Assembly (NCBI GenBank): GCA_022825825.1
Contig: JAJDWA010000022.1
Coordinates: 1-64,000, forward strand
Source of the DNA: Candidatus Poribacteria bacterium
GTDB taxonomy: Bacteria > Poribacteria > WGA-4E > WGA-3G
DNA: 64,000 bases
Reading direction: 5' to 3'
The notes under the pieces were generated by a model that was not told the DNA's origin, made no database searches, and saw nothing but the letters and a program-made list of their open reading frames with translations. Each line of letters starts with the position of its first letter. Positions within the stretch are counted from its first letter, which is position 1. Below are positions 8,815 through 18,301 of this stretch, in pieces. The position numbers and the translations under genes are program-made.

Positions 8815-9540
8815 AAGCTGCCCAATGCCACTTTGCGTTGCTAACGCAAATAACTTCAGACCAAACTGTTTCGCATTCTCACGCTCCGTAACATAACGAA
8901 TACTTTCTGTTCTGGCACTCGGTGCCGAACCCAGTTGTGGATAATCTCTATAAACACAACCGACTTTTACCTCTTTCCAACCATCAGGAAAGTTGGTGTG
9001 GCATCCATCACAACTCACGGGCCAACGCTGATTGTCTTCAAGTTTCTGTGGGGCTACTTATTCGGGGACATCCAAATCTGCTGACCACTCACTCACTTTT
9101 TGATGCAGCGTTGTGTGGCTCGCTTCTATACTCTGACGTAATAACTCATCTGCCGCTTCTCTAAAATCAAGCTGTATCGCCAAACGACACATCATCTCTG
9201 CCACACGACGCGTGTATCTATCCAATAACTCCTGCTCTAAATCCCACGGTGCAGACCGATGCCCTTGCTCACATTGATACACCCAACGACAAATACCTAT
9301 TTCACCACAAAGCGTTGAAAAATCCTTTTGCTGTAGACGCAACGCAGAACAAGCGGTGTGGCACTCTGGACAAGAAACAGGTTCACTCACTTTCTCACCA
9401 GCCTGTTGAGAGACACACATCTCTAAAAACATTGCGCCAAAGAACGAAATGTTTCGCAAACACGAACTTCAGCATCCTCTAAAGACACACTCTCGTCAGA
9501 ACTGAGGTCTCCATAAGATTGTTTACTTCTTTCACAAACT
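8815..9540 (-). pseudogene. Decayed ISKra4-type transposase
   Basis: Broken transposase gene. The upstream part has an N-terminal segment (SLEDAEVRVCETFRSLAQ, about 9430-9485 in one frame), then after a frameshift a zinc-finger-like CPECH...C region (ORF 9058-9459). A single in-frame TAA at 9058-9060 separates this from the next ORF in the same frame (8677-9018), which contains the family-like GWKEVKVGCVYRD stretch. The catalytic C-terminal half is missing: similarity fades after LATQSGI. So there is at least one frameshift, one nonsense codon and a 3' truncation. Assignment to ISKra4 rests on my recognition of these motifs, not on a search. Confidence 0.65.
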
Positions 9541-9619
9541 TATTCAATCCATCTATTTCATTGACTTCATTACTTTCTAAGGTAGGACGAGAAGTGTCAA
9601 ACCCTTTTTTGTATCTTGA

Positions 9620-9670
9620 TTAAGTGTCCAATTACGTGCAGCATTGATTTAAGTGTCCAATTACGTGCAG
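9620..9670. repeat. Two direct 22-bp repeats upstream of a sigma-54 promoter
   Basis: TTAAGTGTCCAATTACGTGC plus AG occurs twice, at 9620-9641 and 9649-9670, 29 bp apart centre to centre. They sit about 75-125 bp upstream of the -24 element, the usual place for activator sites. They could instead be residue of the neighbouring transposon. Confidence 0.7.
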
Positions 9671-9742
9671 TAGTGTTCACAATTTGAACAAGAGAACCCT
9701 CTATAGCAAACAGAAATTGTGATAATTCCACACTGTTAGTGT

Positions 9743-9757
9743 TGGCACGGAATTTGC
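9743..9757 (+). promoter_or_regulatory. Sigma-54 (-24/-12) promoter
   Basis: TGGCACGGAATTTGC matches the sigma-54 consensus TGGCACG-N4-TTGC exactly, with GG and GC ten bases apart. The start codon of the beta-propeller gene is about 65 nt beyond the expected transcription start. Confidence 0.8.
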
Positions 9758-9834
9758 GTTGCATTTAATAAAAAATCTATAAGGAATAGTTGCGGAGGGG
9801 TATAATTTTCCTTCCATAAATAAGGAGTTCAGCC

Positions 9835-10893
9835 ATGCGTCAACTCATTGTAAGTTTTCTCTGCTTCATGCTACTCTTTTTTACTAATTTTGCGAGTGCC
9901 AAAATTGTTTTTAAATCAATACGCGGGGACGTCAAAGGTATCTTCGTTATGGACGATGATGGCAGCAATGTTAGGCTACTGACCGATAAACTGAAACCTG
10001 GTACTGCAAGCTGGGCGCCAGATGGCAAACAGTTAGTGTTTGAAAGATGGATAAATCCAGTGGATTCAAAAAGCCTTCATCTTTTCCTGATGAATGCGGA
10101 TGGCACAAATATCCGACAACTCACAGAACCACATGATGGGAGTGATAAACATCCTTCATTTTCACCGGATGGGAAGTCAATCCTATTTACAAGATTTGAG
10201 ACAACAAACAACTCAAAATCAGTTTTGTCAAAAACTCCGTGGGAAGTAGGCAAATACAGCATCTGTGTGATGGATATTGAGATTGGAAAAATTAAAAAAA
10301 TCGCGGTTCTTGGTGCGAACAATCCTGTTTGGTCACCAAACGGCAGACAAATTGCGTTTTCAAACCGTCATGTCGTGGGAAAGAGTGGAAGCAATATCTG
10401 GATTATGGAGGCTGACGGTCAAAATCCACGCGAACTTATACCACCTCTACCGAATGGGCAGTCGAATATTAACCGAATGTATCCGAAATGGTCGTCAGAT
10501 GGTAAACGGATACTGTATGTTCAGAGTGAGAATAAGTTCGCGAAAATAAAAGGCGTTGGACACTTTGTTCCACATGCTTATCGTTATTTTATTTATGATC
10601 TCGACAAAAAACAGACTCAGCAGTTGAAAATACCAAAGAACTGGAAATATGCAGGCATCGATTGGATGGATAACGGCAAATCGGTGGTTATCAGTGCGGC
10701 TAAGATAAAGTTGGGTAAACCGTTAGGCCGCACGAAACACCGCTATAATATCTATAAGTATCATATAGCAACTGGCCAGATCACGCGCTTGACGAAGCAT
10801 TCGGGGCAGGATTATTCGTTAGATTGGATTAGTGATCATGCTGGTGAAAATGTCTTTGTGGTAGTTCCCGACAAAATGAATGATGAAAAATAA
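9835..10893 (+). CDS. Secreted TolB-like beta-propeller (PD40 repeats)
   Basis: Signal peptide (about residues 1-22, LIVSFLCFMLLFFTNFASA) followed by six-bladed WD40-like PD40 repeats: SWAPDGKQLVFER, SFSPDGKSILFTRFE, VWSPNGRQIAFSN, KWSSDGKRILYVQSE, IDWMDNGKSVVIS and a last degenerate blade. Such domains occur in TolB and at the N terminus of prolyl oligopeptidases; here there is no peptidase domain and no TolB N-terminal domain. So it is probably a periplasmic binding or scaffold protein. The AAGGAG site seven bases before the ATG fixes the start. Transcription probably depends on the sigma-54 promoter just upstream, which ties it to an activated, signal-dependent response. No close operon partner on this strand. 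Confidence 0.75.
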   Translation: MRQLIVSFLCFMLLFFTNFASAKIVFKSIRGDVKGIFVMDDDGSNVRLLTDKLKPGTASWAPDGKQLVFERWINPVDSKSLHLFLMNADGTNIRQLTEPHDGSDKHPSFSPDGKSILFTRFETTNNSKSVLSKTPWEVGKYSICVMDIEIGKIKKIAVLGANNPVWSPNGRQIAFSNRHVVGKSGSNIWIMEADGQNPRELIPPLPNGQSNINRMYPKWSSDGKRILYVQSENKFAKIKGVGHFVPHAYRYFIYDLDKKQTQQLKIPKNWKYAGIDWMDNGKSVVISAAKIKLGKPLGRTKHRYNIYKYHIATGQITRLTKHSGQDYSLDWISDHAGENVFVVVPDKMNDEK

Positions 10894-10961
10894 GGTTGTA
10901 ATCGTATATTTCACTGCCCGAATATGCTTTTAGTCTGCGTATATGACATGTTACATGATCA

Positions 10962-11075
10962 GGACTTACGCATTTTTTCCTAAAGTCCACCTGATAAGGG
11001 AACTTAGGGAGTTAAAAACACCAAAATAAGGACTTTTAACCCTTACCCCCTTATCAAGATGGAATGCGTAAGTCC
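10962..11075. repeat. MITE-like long inverted repeat (GGACTTACGCAT ends)
   Basis: 114-bp near-palindrome between two convergent genes. It starts GGACTTACGCAT and ends ATGCGTAAGTCC; the arms continue to pair inward (CTGATAAGGG with CCCCTTATCA). The left arm carries a short extra segment. It could also act as a terminator for both flanking genes. Confidence 0.75.
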
Positions 11076-11129
11076 AATAAATTATACACACTAATTTGTT
11101 TTCTCATATTAAATTCCGATAATCTCAGT

Positions 11130-12521
11130 CTATTCATCTTCCCTAAAATCTTGGCTCTGCAGTCCATAACTTTGCATTCTATGCTGAAGCTGACGACGGG
11201 AAATACCTAATAACTCCGCCGCTTTGGTTTGTGTGCCATTCGTTTTTGCCAAAGCTGCACACACATATTCCTTAATAATCTCATCCAATGCCACACCACT
11301 TTCAGGGATGTCAATCTCAAAATCTGTAGATGGTAGGGAGGTATCTAAAATTTCAGGCGGCAGTTCATCTAAATCAATAGAAGTGTTTTCGGACAAAACA
11401 AAGATACGATGCAGATAGTTTTCCAGTTGTCGCACGTTTCCGGGCCAATCATAACGGCAAAGCGCAGACATAGCACGTTGCGTAACCTGTTTCGGTACTG
11501 CATCCACGTATTCATCGTTAAACTTTTGAATCAAAAAGTTCGCCAATAATGGAATATCTTCTATACGTTCACGGAGCGGGGACAGATGGAGCGGAATAAC
11601 GTTCAAGCGGAAGTAAAGGTCAGAGCGAAAAGTGCCATCTTTCACAGCCTCAACCAGATTTTTGTTAGTCGCGGCAATCACACACACATCAACTTGTATA
11701 TTCTCGCTACCACCAATCCTTCGTATTTCATGTTTTTCTAAGACATGCAGAAGTGTGCTTTGCGTCTGGACAGAAATATCCCCAATTTCATCAAGAAAGA
11801 GGGTGCCAGTATCAGCAACTTCAAAAATGCCTTTTTTCTGTTGGACAGCATCTGTAAATGCCCCCTTTTCATGACCAAACAGTTCGCTCTCAATTAAGGT
11901 TTCTGCAATGGCACCGCAATTTATTGAGACGAAAGGTTTGTCTTTGCGGTTTCCGTATTCATGGAGAGCACGCGCAACAAGGCTTTTTCCGCTACCTGTT
12001 TCACCTGTGATCAGAACCTGTCTGACCCCGCGATGAATGACTCTGGACATATTTTTAAAAAGCTGTTGCATTTTCTCACTTTCGCCCACGATATAATCTA
12101 CTGCGATATCTGGGGACGTGCCTTCTGAATCCGGTTCACCTTCAGTTAAAGCACCACGACTTTGCAATGCACGATTAACCTCTCGCTTAAGCACATCAAT
12201 CTGAATTGGTTTTTCAAGGTAGTAAAATGCCCCTTCATGCGCAACAAGGTTAACAGCGTCATTGAGTTCAGCAAATGCCGTAATAATCAAAACCGGTAAT
12301 GCGGGATCGATCTTTTTTATTTCTCGGAGTAGTTCGAGCCCCTCAAACCGCGAAGACATCCGCATGTCGCTGATGACGACATCGAACATCTGTTCCTTAA
12401 TTTTTTCAAGTGCCGATATGCTATTTTCAGCCGTTTCAACATCGTATCCATCCCGTTGTAAGATACGTTGATATTGGAGGCGTTGTTCTGAGTCGTCTTC
12501 TACAATCAATATTGATGGCAT
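11130..12521 (-). CDS. Sigma-54-dependent response regulator (NtrC family)
   Basis: Activator that, when phosphorylated, drives open-complex formation by sigma-54 RNA polymerase. Receiver domain about 1-120 with acidic pocket VEDD and phospho-acceptor Asp52 (VVISDMRM). AAA+ domain about 145-375 with Walker A GETGSGKS, Walker B TLFLDEIGD and an arginine-rich C-terminal part. The sigma-54 contact loop reads GAFTDA instead of the commonest GAFTGA. A Fis-type helix-turn-helix closes the protein (TQTKAAELLGISRRQLQHRM). It lies 17 bp downstream of the histidine kinase, its likely partner, and glpK is upstream of both. The sigma-54 promoter at 9743 is the nearest candidate target. Confidence 0.93.
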   Translation of the reverse strand: MPSILIVEDDSEQRLQYQRILQRDGYDVETAENSISALEKIKEQMFDVVISDMRMSSRFEGLELLREIKKIDPALPVLIITAFAELNDAVNLVAHEGAFYYLEKPIQIDVLKREVNRALQSRGALTEGEPDSEGTSPDIAVDYIVGESEKMQQLFKNMSRVIHRGVRQVLITGETGSGKSLVARALHEYGNRKDKPFVSINCGAIAETLIESELFGHEKGAFTDAVQQKKGIFEVADTGTLFLDEIGDISVQTQSTLLHVLEKHEIRRIGGSENIQVDVCVIAATNKNLVEAVKDGTFRSDLYFRLNVIPLHLSPLRERIEDIPLLANFLIQKFNDEYVDAVPKQVTQRAMSALCRYDWPGNVRQLENYLHRIFVLSENTSIDLDELPPEILDTSLPSTDFEIDIPESGVALDEIIKEYVCAALAKTNGTQTKAAELLGISRRQLQHRMQSYGLQSQDFREDE

Positions 12522-12538
12522 CTTAAAATCTCCAACCT

Positions 12539-14365
12539 TTATTTTTTTTCTATGTTTTTGACAGGAAAACTAATTTTAAATGCTGTTCCCATACCAATTT
12601 TGCTTTTCACTTCAACCTTGCCTTGATGTGCAGTGATAACTTGGTGTGAAATTGCAAGCCCTAAACCGGCACCTCCATCTGCTTCTTTTGTGGTGAAATA
12701 GGCATCGTAAATCCGTTCATGGTTCTCTTCTGGAATGCCAATACCGGTGTCGCGAATTTCAAGCACACCGTTAGAAACACCACCTATCTCTTCTAAAGTT
12801 GTCGTTAGGTAGATACTCCCACCCTTAGGCATTGCCTGGACACTATTTTGCACAAAATTGAAAATCGTTTGGCGCATTAGCATCTCATCTAACTCCATAT
12901 CTGGAAGTTCTGGATCGAAATTCCGAATAATTTGAACTCCAGCTTCTTCTGTAACGAGCGCAAATTCAGATAAAACAGAATCCAAGAGAACGTTCAAATT
13001 TACCGTTGCTAACTTAAGTTTCTGCGGGCGGTTAAGTGTTAAAAATTGTTCTGATGTCTGTTTTAGTTCCTGAATCTTTTCGTCAACAATATCTAAAAAT
13101 TCTTTGGCTTCTTCAATATCTTCAGGACTCACTTTGGATTGAGAGAAAATTGATTTTAAATGTTGTGCTGTCATTCCAATTGAATTCAAAGGATTACGAA
13201 TTTCGTGTGCAACACCAGCAGCAAACTGCCCAAGCGCAGCGATTTTTCTTGAATGTGATGTTTTCAATTGGATAAACATCCGAACTAAATTACGGGTCGC
13301 TTTGCTGATCTCATCCGAGGCATAACTTTGGTGTAAGAAAGATGAAAAATTACCGGATTCAGCTTTTTGGATAATGTCAGTCATGCGGGCAAGAGGTTTA
13401 ATAATTAAATGGTTCGTCATCAAATTAATCAACACAACAAGTAACACGCCAACAATCACAATAAAAATCGTATGCATTAACTGAGATGAGCGGATAGATT
13501 TCGCAATATATGGCACATCAAACAGCACTCGGATATAACCACTGTTAGCATGTGCCATGTGAATCCAGAAATTATTTCCCTCCAACCATAAATTATAAAC
13601 ACGTCCGGTTTCTGTATCTGTGATTTGCCATCGGTTGTTTTCTTCATCTATTGCTACCGTCGCATCTGGAGACAGATCGATATTATTCGATACAAACATC
13701 CGATACAAATCAATATGAAATTTTCCATGGTTAAGAAGTGCTAATTGAGAAAAGAGCTCAGGTGTTACTCCCTCAATTAAGACTGGTGTATCTGGGGATA
13801 AATCCATTCCCTTGGGCACAAGCTTTTGCAAAGCTTCAAGTGCTTCAGGTGGAATTTCTTCAACACTCCGCGAGGGTTGAGGTTCCAGATGTAGAGGTAC
13901 CAACTTCTTTGGTGGGATAGTATACCTAACAATGACGGCTGTTGCATCTTGTCCTTCCATTGTATCAATTTTTGCCCCGTATGTTTTAATCTGATGAATA
14001 TCGTCTTCTCCTAAGAAAAAAACAGTTGCCTCGTCTTGTGTAAATAAACTTGAACGTACACGCGTATTTCCTAAAGTAACCTGCACATTTAGAACATCCT
14101 TCATATCAGGGAACTGTTTAAGATTAAGAAGAGTCTGATTAATATTTTCAACATTAAATGCTTGTGAGATAGTTAGTTCTGTAACAACGGCGTTGAGGAT
14201 GGTATTCTCAGCAAGCCTCTTTAACGTATCACTTTGCTCAGCCCCTAAAGCGTGAAGTTCACGCATCTCTCTACGCATCCGAACACTGTTCAAAAAGTAA
14301 AAAATGACGAGAACAGCAACAACCGTTAAGTTTATGATTAACGAGTATTTCCACTGCAAACGCAT
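12539..14365 (-). CDS. Membrane sensor histidine kinase
   Basis: Probable partner of the adjacent NtrC-type regulator. A first transmembrane helix lies at about 8-26, a large extracytoplasmic sensor region follows to about 283, and a second helix at about 287-308 (IFIVIVGVLLVVLINL). HAMP linker next, then the HisKA H-box (AAGVAHEIRNPLNSIGM), and the ATP-binding domain with N-box NFVQNSVQAMP, G1 DTGIGIPEE, and GAGLGLAISHQV. The sensor region has no fold I can name. The gene starts 2 bp after the glpK stop codon, so the two are probably translated from one message and may share a signal. No PAS domain is visible. Confidence 0.92.
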   Translation of the reverse strand: MRLQWKYSLIINLTVVAVLVIFYFLNSVRMRREMRELHALGAEQSDTLKRLAENTILNAVVTELTISQAFNVENINQTLLNLKQFPDMKDVLNVQVTLGNTRVRSSLFTQDEATVFFLGEDDIHQIKTYGAKIDTMEGQDATAVIVRYTIPPKKLVPLHLEPQPSRSVEEIPPEALEALQKLVPKGMDLSPDTPVLIEGVTPELFSQLALLNHGKFHIDLYRMFVSNNIDLSPDATVAIDEENNRWQITDTETGRVYNLWLEGNNFWIHMAHANSGYIRVLFDVPYIAKSIRSSQLMHTIFIVIVGVLLVVLINLMTNHLIIKPLARMTDIIQKAESGNFSSFLHQSYASDEISKATRNLVRMFIQLKTSHSRKIAALGQFAAGVAHEIRNPLNSIGMTAQHLKSIFSQSKVSPEDIEEAKEFLDIVDEKIQELKQTSEQFLTLNRPQKLKLATVNLNVLLDSVLSEFALVTEEAGVQIIRNFDPELPDMELDEMLMRQTIFNFVQNSVQAMPKGGSIYLTTTLEEIGGVSNGVLEIRDTGIGIPEENHERIYDAYFTTKEADGGAGLGLAISHQVITAHQGKVEVKSKIGMGTAFKISFPVKNIEKK

Positions 14366-14367
14366 TA

Positions 14368-15867
14368 CTACACCCCATTTGCATTCCAGCTTAACCTTTG
14401 AATTGCATCACGCCAGTCAGCAAGTTTTTCATTTCGTTGCTGAGCGTTCATCTGAGGAGAAAAGACACGATCAATTTTTCGGCGGTCCTCAAGTTCGTCA
14501 ATATCCTTCCAAACACCGGCAGTAATTCCCGCAAGATAAGCAGCACCGAGTCCAGTCGTTTCAATCTGTTCAGGACGTTCTACATCTATACCCAAAATAT
14601 CTGCTTGAAACTGCATCAAGAAATTATTGGCGACAGCACCCCCATCCACACGTAAACTTTCAAGCGGAGTCCCAGAATCACCTAACATCGCATCAACCAT
14701 ATCTGCGGATTGATAGGCAATTGATTCCAATGTGGCACGGACAATATGTTCGCGAGTTGTCCCTCGCGTTAAACCTAACATCGCACCCCTCACTTCAGCA
14801 TTCCAATAAGGTGCACCAAGACCTGTAAATGCTGGCACAACGATAACGCCCCCTGAATCATTCACACGATCAGCCATAACCTCAGTTTCAGTAGCAGACT
14901 CAATTATCTGTAGCCCATCCCTAAGCCATTGCACAGCAGCACCAGCAATAAAGACACTCCCTTCCAACGCATACATAGGCTTTTCATCAAGACTACAAGC
15001 AAGTGTTGTCAATAGTCCTGCTTTTGACTCTACTCTTTTCATGCCGGTATTTAGCATCAGAAAACATCCGGTGCCGTAAGTATTCTTCGCCATACCCTGT
15101 TGCCAGCAGAGTTGGCCAAACAGCGCAGATTGTTGATCGCCCGCAATGCCTGCAATCGGAGTATCCGGCAGAAGAGAGATTTGCGCATTTCCAAAAAAAC
15201 TCGCAGATGGACAGACTTCAGGTAGAATTGCCTTCGGAACATTAAAAATTTCTAAAAGTGTTTCATCCCAAGTAAGTGTCCCAATATTAAAGAGCAAAGT
15301 ACGCGAAGCGTTTGTGTAATCTGTTTTATGGACTGCCCCCTTTGTCAACTTCCACAAAAGCCATGTATCAATAGTCCCAAAAGCGAGTTCGCCACGTTCT
15401 GCTCTCTCCCTTGCACCACTTACTTTGTCAAGAATCCATGCTACCTTGGTCCCTGAAAAATAAGGATCAATTACAAGGCCGGTTTTTGCTTTTACCTGTG
15501 TTACAATATCTTCTTGTGTGTTGAGGTCAGCACAGATGTCACTCGTACGACGGCATTGCCAGACAATCGCAGGATAGATTGGCTTTCCTGTCTTGCGATC
15601 CCATACAACAGTGGTTTCACGTTGATTGGCAATACCGATTGCCGAAATGTCACTTTCGATCTCAGACTGCTGCAACACATCTGCAATAGTGGCTTGTGTA
15701 ACATCCCAAATTTCGTCAGGGTCATGTTCTACCCATCCGGGATGTGGGTAATGTTGTACAAACTCCTGGGACCCTTGCGATACGATGTTCCCTTGTTCAT
15801 CTACAAGCAATATTGTTGTTCCAGTTGTCCCTTGGTCAATTGAGAGGATGTGAGCAGAACTTGACAT
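14368..15867 (-). CDS. glpK: Glycerol kinase
   Basis: ATP-dependent phosphorylation of glycerol to sn-glycerol 3-phosphate (FGGY family). Motifs: [10 protein letters not shown] phosphate-binding loop, [51 protein letters not shown] and [12 protein letters not shown] choose the ATG at 15867 (MSSSAHILS), which gives the normal ~500 residues; the longer ORF adds 20 residues that do not look homologous. No glpF or glpD is adjacent. The gene is followed at 2 bp by a histidine kinase and then a sigma-54 activator, so glycerol or phospholipid metabolism may be under, or feed into, that two-component system (inference). Confidence 0.95.
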   Translation of the reverse strand: MSSSAHILSIDQGTTGTTILLVDEQGNIVSQGSQEFVQHYPHPGWVEHDPDEIWDVTQATIADVLQQSEIESDISAIGIANQRETTVVWDRKTGKPIYPAIVWQCRRTSDICADLNTQEDIVTQVKAKTGLVIDPYFSGTKVAWILDKVSGARERAERGELAFGTIDTWLLWKLTKGAVHKTDYTNASRTLLFNIGTLTWDETLLEIFNVPKAILPEVCPSASFFGNAQISLLPDTPIAGIAGDQQSALFGQLCWQQGMAKNTYGTGCFLMLNTGMKRVESKAGLLTTLACSLDEKPMYALEGSVFIAGAAVQWLRDGLQIIESATETEVMADRVNDSGGVIVVPAFTGLGAPYWNAEVRGAMLGLTRGTTREHIVRATLESIAYQSADMVDAMLGDSGTPLESLRVDGGAVANNFLMQFQADILGIDVERPEQIETTGLGAAYLAGITAGVWKDIDELEDRRKIDRVFSPQMNAQQRNEKLADWRDAIQRLSWNANGV

Positions 15868-15950
15868 TTTTTGTCCTGAGACATATCTGATTTCCTCTAT
15901 TTTAGCCAAAACATAGAAGTAAATCAAGCGAAAATGTAATTAGGATTAAA

Positions 15951-16172
15951 ATGGGCCTACCCTTATGTGTCAATTTAGTGAGCCACCGCGTCGGTAGATG
16001 CGGTTTCCTAATCGCATCGGGTTTAAGCACGACTCCGTTAGCCGAGGTTTTATTTTGCAGCAATACTTGGAAGGTTTTCGCGAATGACCTGGAGCGGTTA
16101 GGAAACCGCACCTACCGAGACGGATCGCGTTAATTTGGTATAACTTCTAAACTATTTATCAAACTCACGTTA
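15951..16172. repeat. Composite palindromic repeat with two hairpin cores
   Basis: Contains hairpin GATGCGGTT-TCCT-AATCGCATC (15997-16018, with one G-T pair) and an inverted copy GCGGTT-AGGA-AACCGC (16094-16109). The right side ends in TAATTTGGTATAA, as at 6283-6295, then ACTCACGTTA. CCTTATGTGTCAATTTAG at 15961 recurs at 20960. This fills the glpK upstream gap; no gene is seen. Confidence 0.8.
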
Positions 16173-16234
16173 CTATAGTGAGTTCTTGATTACTTTTTAT
16201 GGACAACTATAATTTCAATAAGTATCCTTAATGA

Positions 16235-18259
16235 TTAGGAAACGACTAATAGTCTCCCCTGTTTAGGGTCAAACGAGCAATTCAGGTACGTCTTCCCATT
16301 CGCATGCCAAGAGGTTAACAGAACATGTTTCCCCGTCTGCAAAAGTCGTTCCTCAACCATCTCAGCCTCACCAGTTATTTCAACCAATGTTTCAATCTGT
16401 TTTTCGCCAGTATTGAATAGATAAAACGTTTGATATTTCTCATGTTCCCTGTGGTGTACCTGTACTACTTCCGTTAGTTGATTCTCCTGTCCTATATAAA
16501 CCGAAATTGTCGGTGTAATCCATTTTTTTAGTATTTTTCTGAGATCCACCTCCCTTTCCCCTTGTGGTCCATCTAATACAGTAGTCCGATGTTTGTAAAT
16601 TAGGCGTTCCAGCAGATACGGTTCAAGTCCAACCCGTCCATTAAGCAAATACGGAACAGGTGCGTTAACAATAAACCTTCCTTTTGCCTTTGTGAATTCT
16701 GTTAAACGTTGCACAGTCGTTTCATGCAAAGACAAACAACTTGGCAGCAAAACAAGACAATATTTCTTTCCATTCAGACAAATCATTCCTTCCTTCTTTT
16801 CCACTGTAGCACCAGCAAGCTGCGCTTCAGAAGCAATGTCAAAATCATAACCTATATTCCATACTGTTTGACACAACCATCCCCATGCCTTTGTAATGTT
16901 ATTCCACTCCTTTTCATCTGGTTTCATCCAGAGGCTCTGTGTCGGTGATAACATTAAAATTGGACGTTTTGGATCTCCAACCTGTAACAGGTGTCCCAAA
17001 GATTCATGTGGGTAGAAATCAGAATAGCTACCCTTGAAGTTGTTTGATACCCATTGATTAAATCCGAAGGTAGCATCACTAAGACACTGTGAAAAGGTGT
17101 GTGTCTTTTTTCGGCAAATCCCAGTATATTTTGCACGACTACACACCGTCTTAGCAACAACAAAACGTCTTGATGTATCTACCTCCGATGCAATAAGGAT
17201 TGGGCAATCCGCCTTTTCCAATAGCGTTCCTAACTCGTACTGCAATAACCTCGCGCTTGCAGGTAATGTTACCGCTAACTTTAAGCGATGCTGATGACAG
17301 AAATCTCTTAACTTACCAAGGAAACACAGCGCAAATTGTGATGTCAGTTCCTGCCAGAAAACACTTCTAATCACCGATGAATCATACGTTTCATAAAAAA
17401 GGAAAGGCAGGAAACTTCCGCGGGCATTCGTGGAAGTTCTCCGGTTATCTTGGAAGTTTGCTTCAAGAATTTGTTCCCGTAGCGTGCTACTCCAGGGTAC
17501 TGACGCCCCATCTGCCTCGAATATAGACAAGAAGCGCGGCAGTTCAATAGCAAAACCTAAAATGGTATCTGTACCATAAGTCTCTACATAGCGCGTTAAA
17601 ATCCGTTTCATAAAAGTATTAACACCGGAGTCGCTAAGTAAGTCATCAGTGTTTTCTTCAGACTGATAGATGTAAAGAAGTGTTCTACCACGCAGCCGCT
17701 CTGCAACTGAAAGATCCGATGCTATACAGCTTTCAATGTAATCAGTGATGTCATAGAATAACGCATCCGTATGTGGCTGCGCGACCAGATAGAATTGATT
17801 AAATGAGGTTTCGGCACTTTCCGATCTTTTATTTGAAAAAACATTTCGCAAGTTTTCTTGGATAGATGCAGCTGATTCTGATGTTTTGAAATGCAATTCT
17901 ACAACCTTCAATCGGTACCGCGTCTGAATTGTTGCAGAATCCAATTGGACCCATGCCTGCTTTCTAAACCGGGCAAGTTTTGTCAACTCGGCTTGATGTG
18001 CCGCAGGGTTTTGTGCGCCTGGATAGGATAGTAGCGTGCCACTCGGAATATAGGTGAAATTCGTTTCCAACTGATATGTCTCCAAGAAATTTGCATATTG
18101 TATCGGTTTGTGGTATACTGTAAGATATGTATTGATTTGAAAATTTGCTTTTGCTATTTTAACACGTTTCGTTGGCAGATGCAATCCGTTAGTTTTATCC
18201 GATGTGTAAGGTTTGACATTAACGATGTTTCCTCTTGTTGGAGGAGTTTCTAACCTCAA
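16235..18259 (-). CDS. Glycoside-hydrolase-like protein of uncertain family
   Basis: 674 residues, no signal peptide and no membrane segment. The order of segments resembles large TIM-barrel glycosidases of the GH106/GH42 kind: a central helical/barrel region (RYVETYGTDTILGFAIELP), a SEVDTSRRFVVAK strand, a FGFNQWVSNNF segment, then a flavodoxin/glutaminase-like region (GYDFDIASEAQLAGATV, CLVLLPSCLSLHETTVQRL, FTKAKGRFIVNAPVPYL) and a beta-sandwich end. I cannot point to catalytic acids with confidence, so activity is unproven. It is divergently arranged with the FtsX-type permease (42 bp between starts), so the two may share a promoter region. A role in degrading host or sponge glycans would fit the sulfatase and dehydrogenases in the window, but this is inference. 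Confidence 0.45.
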   Translation of the reverse strand: MRLETPPTRGNIVNVKPYTSDKTNGLHLPTKRVKIAKANFQINTYLTVYHKPIQYANFLETYQLETNFTYIPSGTLLSYPGAQNPAAHQAELTKLARFRKQAWVQLDSATIQTRYRLKVVELHFKTSESAASIQENLRNVFSNKRSESAETSFNQFYLVAQPHTDALFYDITDYIESCIASDLSVAERLRGRTLLYIYQSEENTDDLLSDSGVNTFMKRILTRYVETYGTDTILGFAIELPRFLSIFEADGASVPWSSTLREQILEANFQDNRRTSTNARGSFLPFLFYETYDSSVIRSVFWQELTSQFALCFLGKLRDFCHQHRLKLAVTLPASARLLQYELGTLLEKADCPILIASEVDTSRRFVVAKTVCSRAKYTGICRKKTHTFSQCLSDATFGFNQWVSNNFKGSYSDFYPHESLGHLLQVGDPKRPILMLSPTQSLWMKPDEKEWNNITKAWGWLCQTVWNIGYDFDIASEAQLAGATVEKKEGMICLNGKKYCLVLLPSCLSLHETTVQRLTEFTKAKGRFIVNAPVPYLLNGRVGLEPYLLERLIYKHRTTVLDGPQGEREVDLRKILKKWITPTISVYIGQENQLTEVVQVHHREHEKYQTFYLFNTGEKQIETLVEITGEAEMVEERLLQTGKHVLLTSWHANGKTYLNCSFDPKQGRLLVVS

Positions 18260-18301
18260 TTGCGATTTTTGCGTTTGCAGTTGTATATTTATTAGGTAAA
18301 A

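Noticed and set aside
9620-9670. Two identical 22-bp repeats as a minimal CRISPR
   Set aside because: Only a 7-bp gap, two copies and no cas genes; fits activator sites or a transposon end better.
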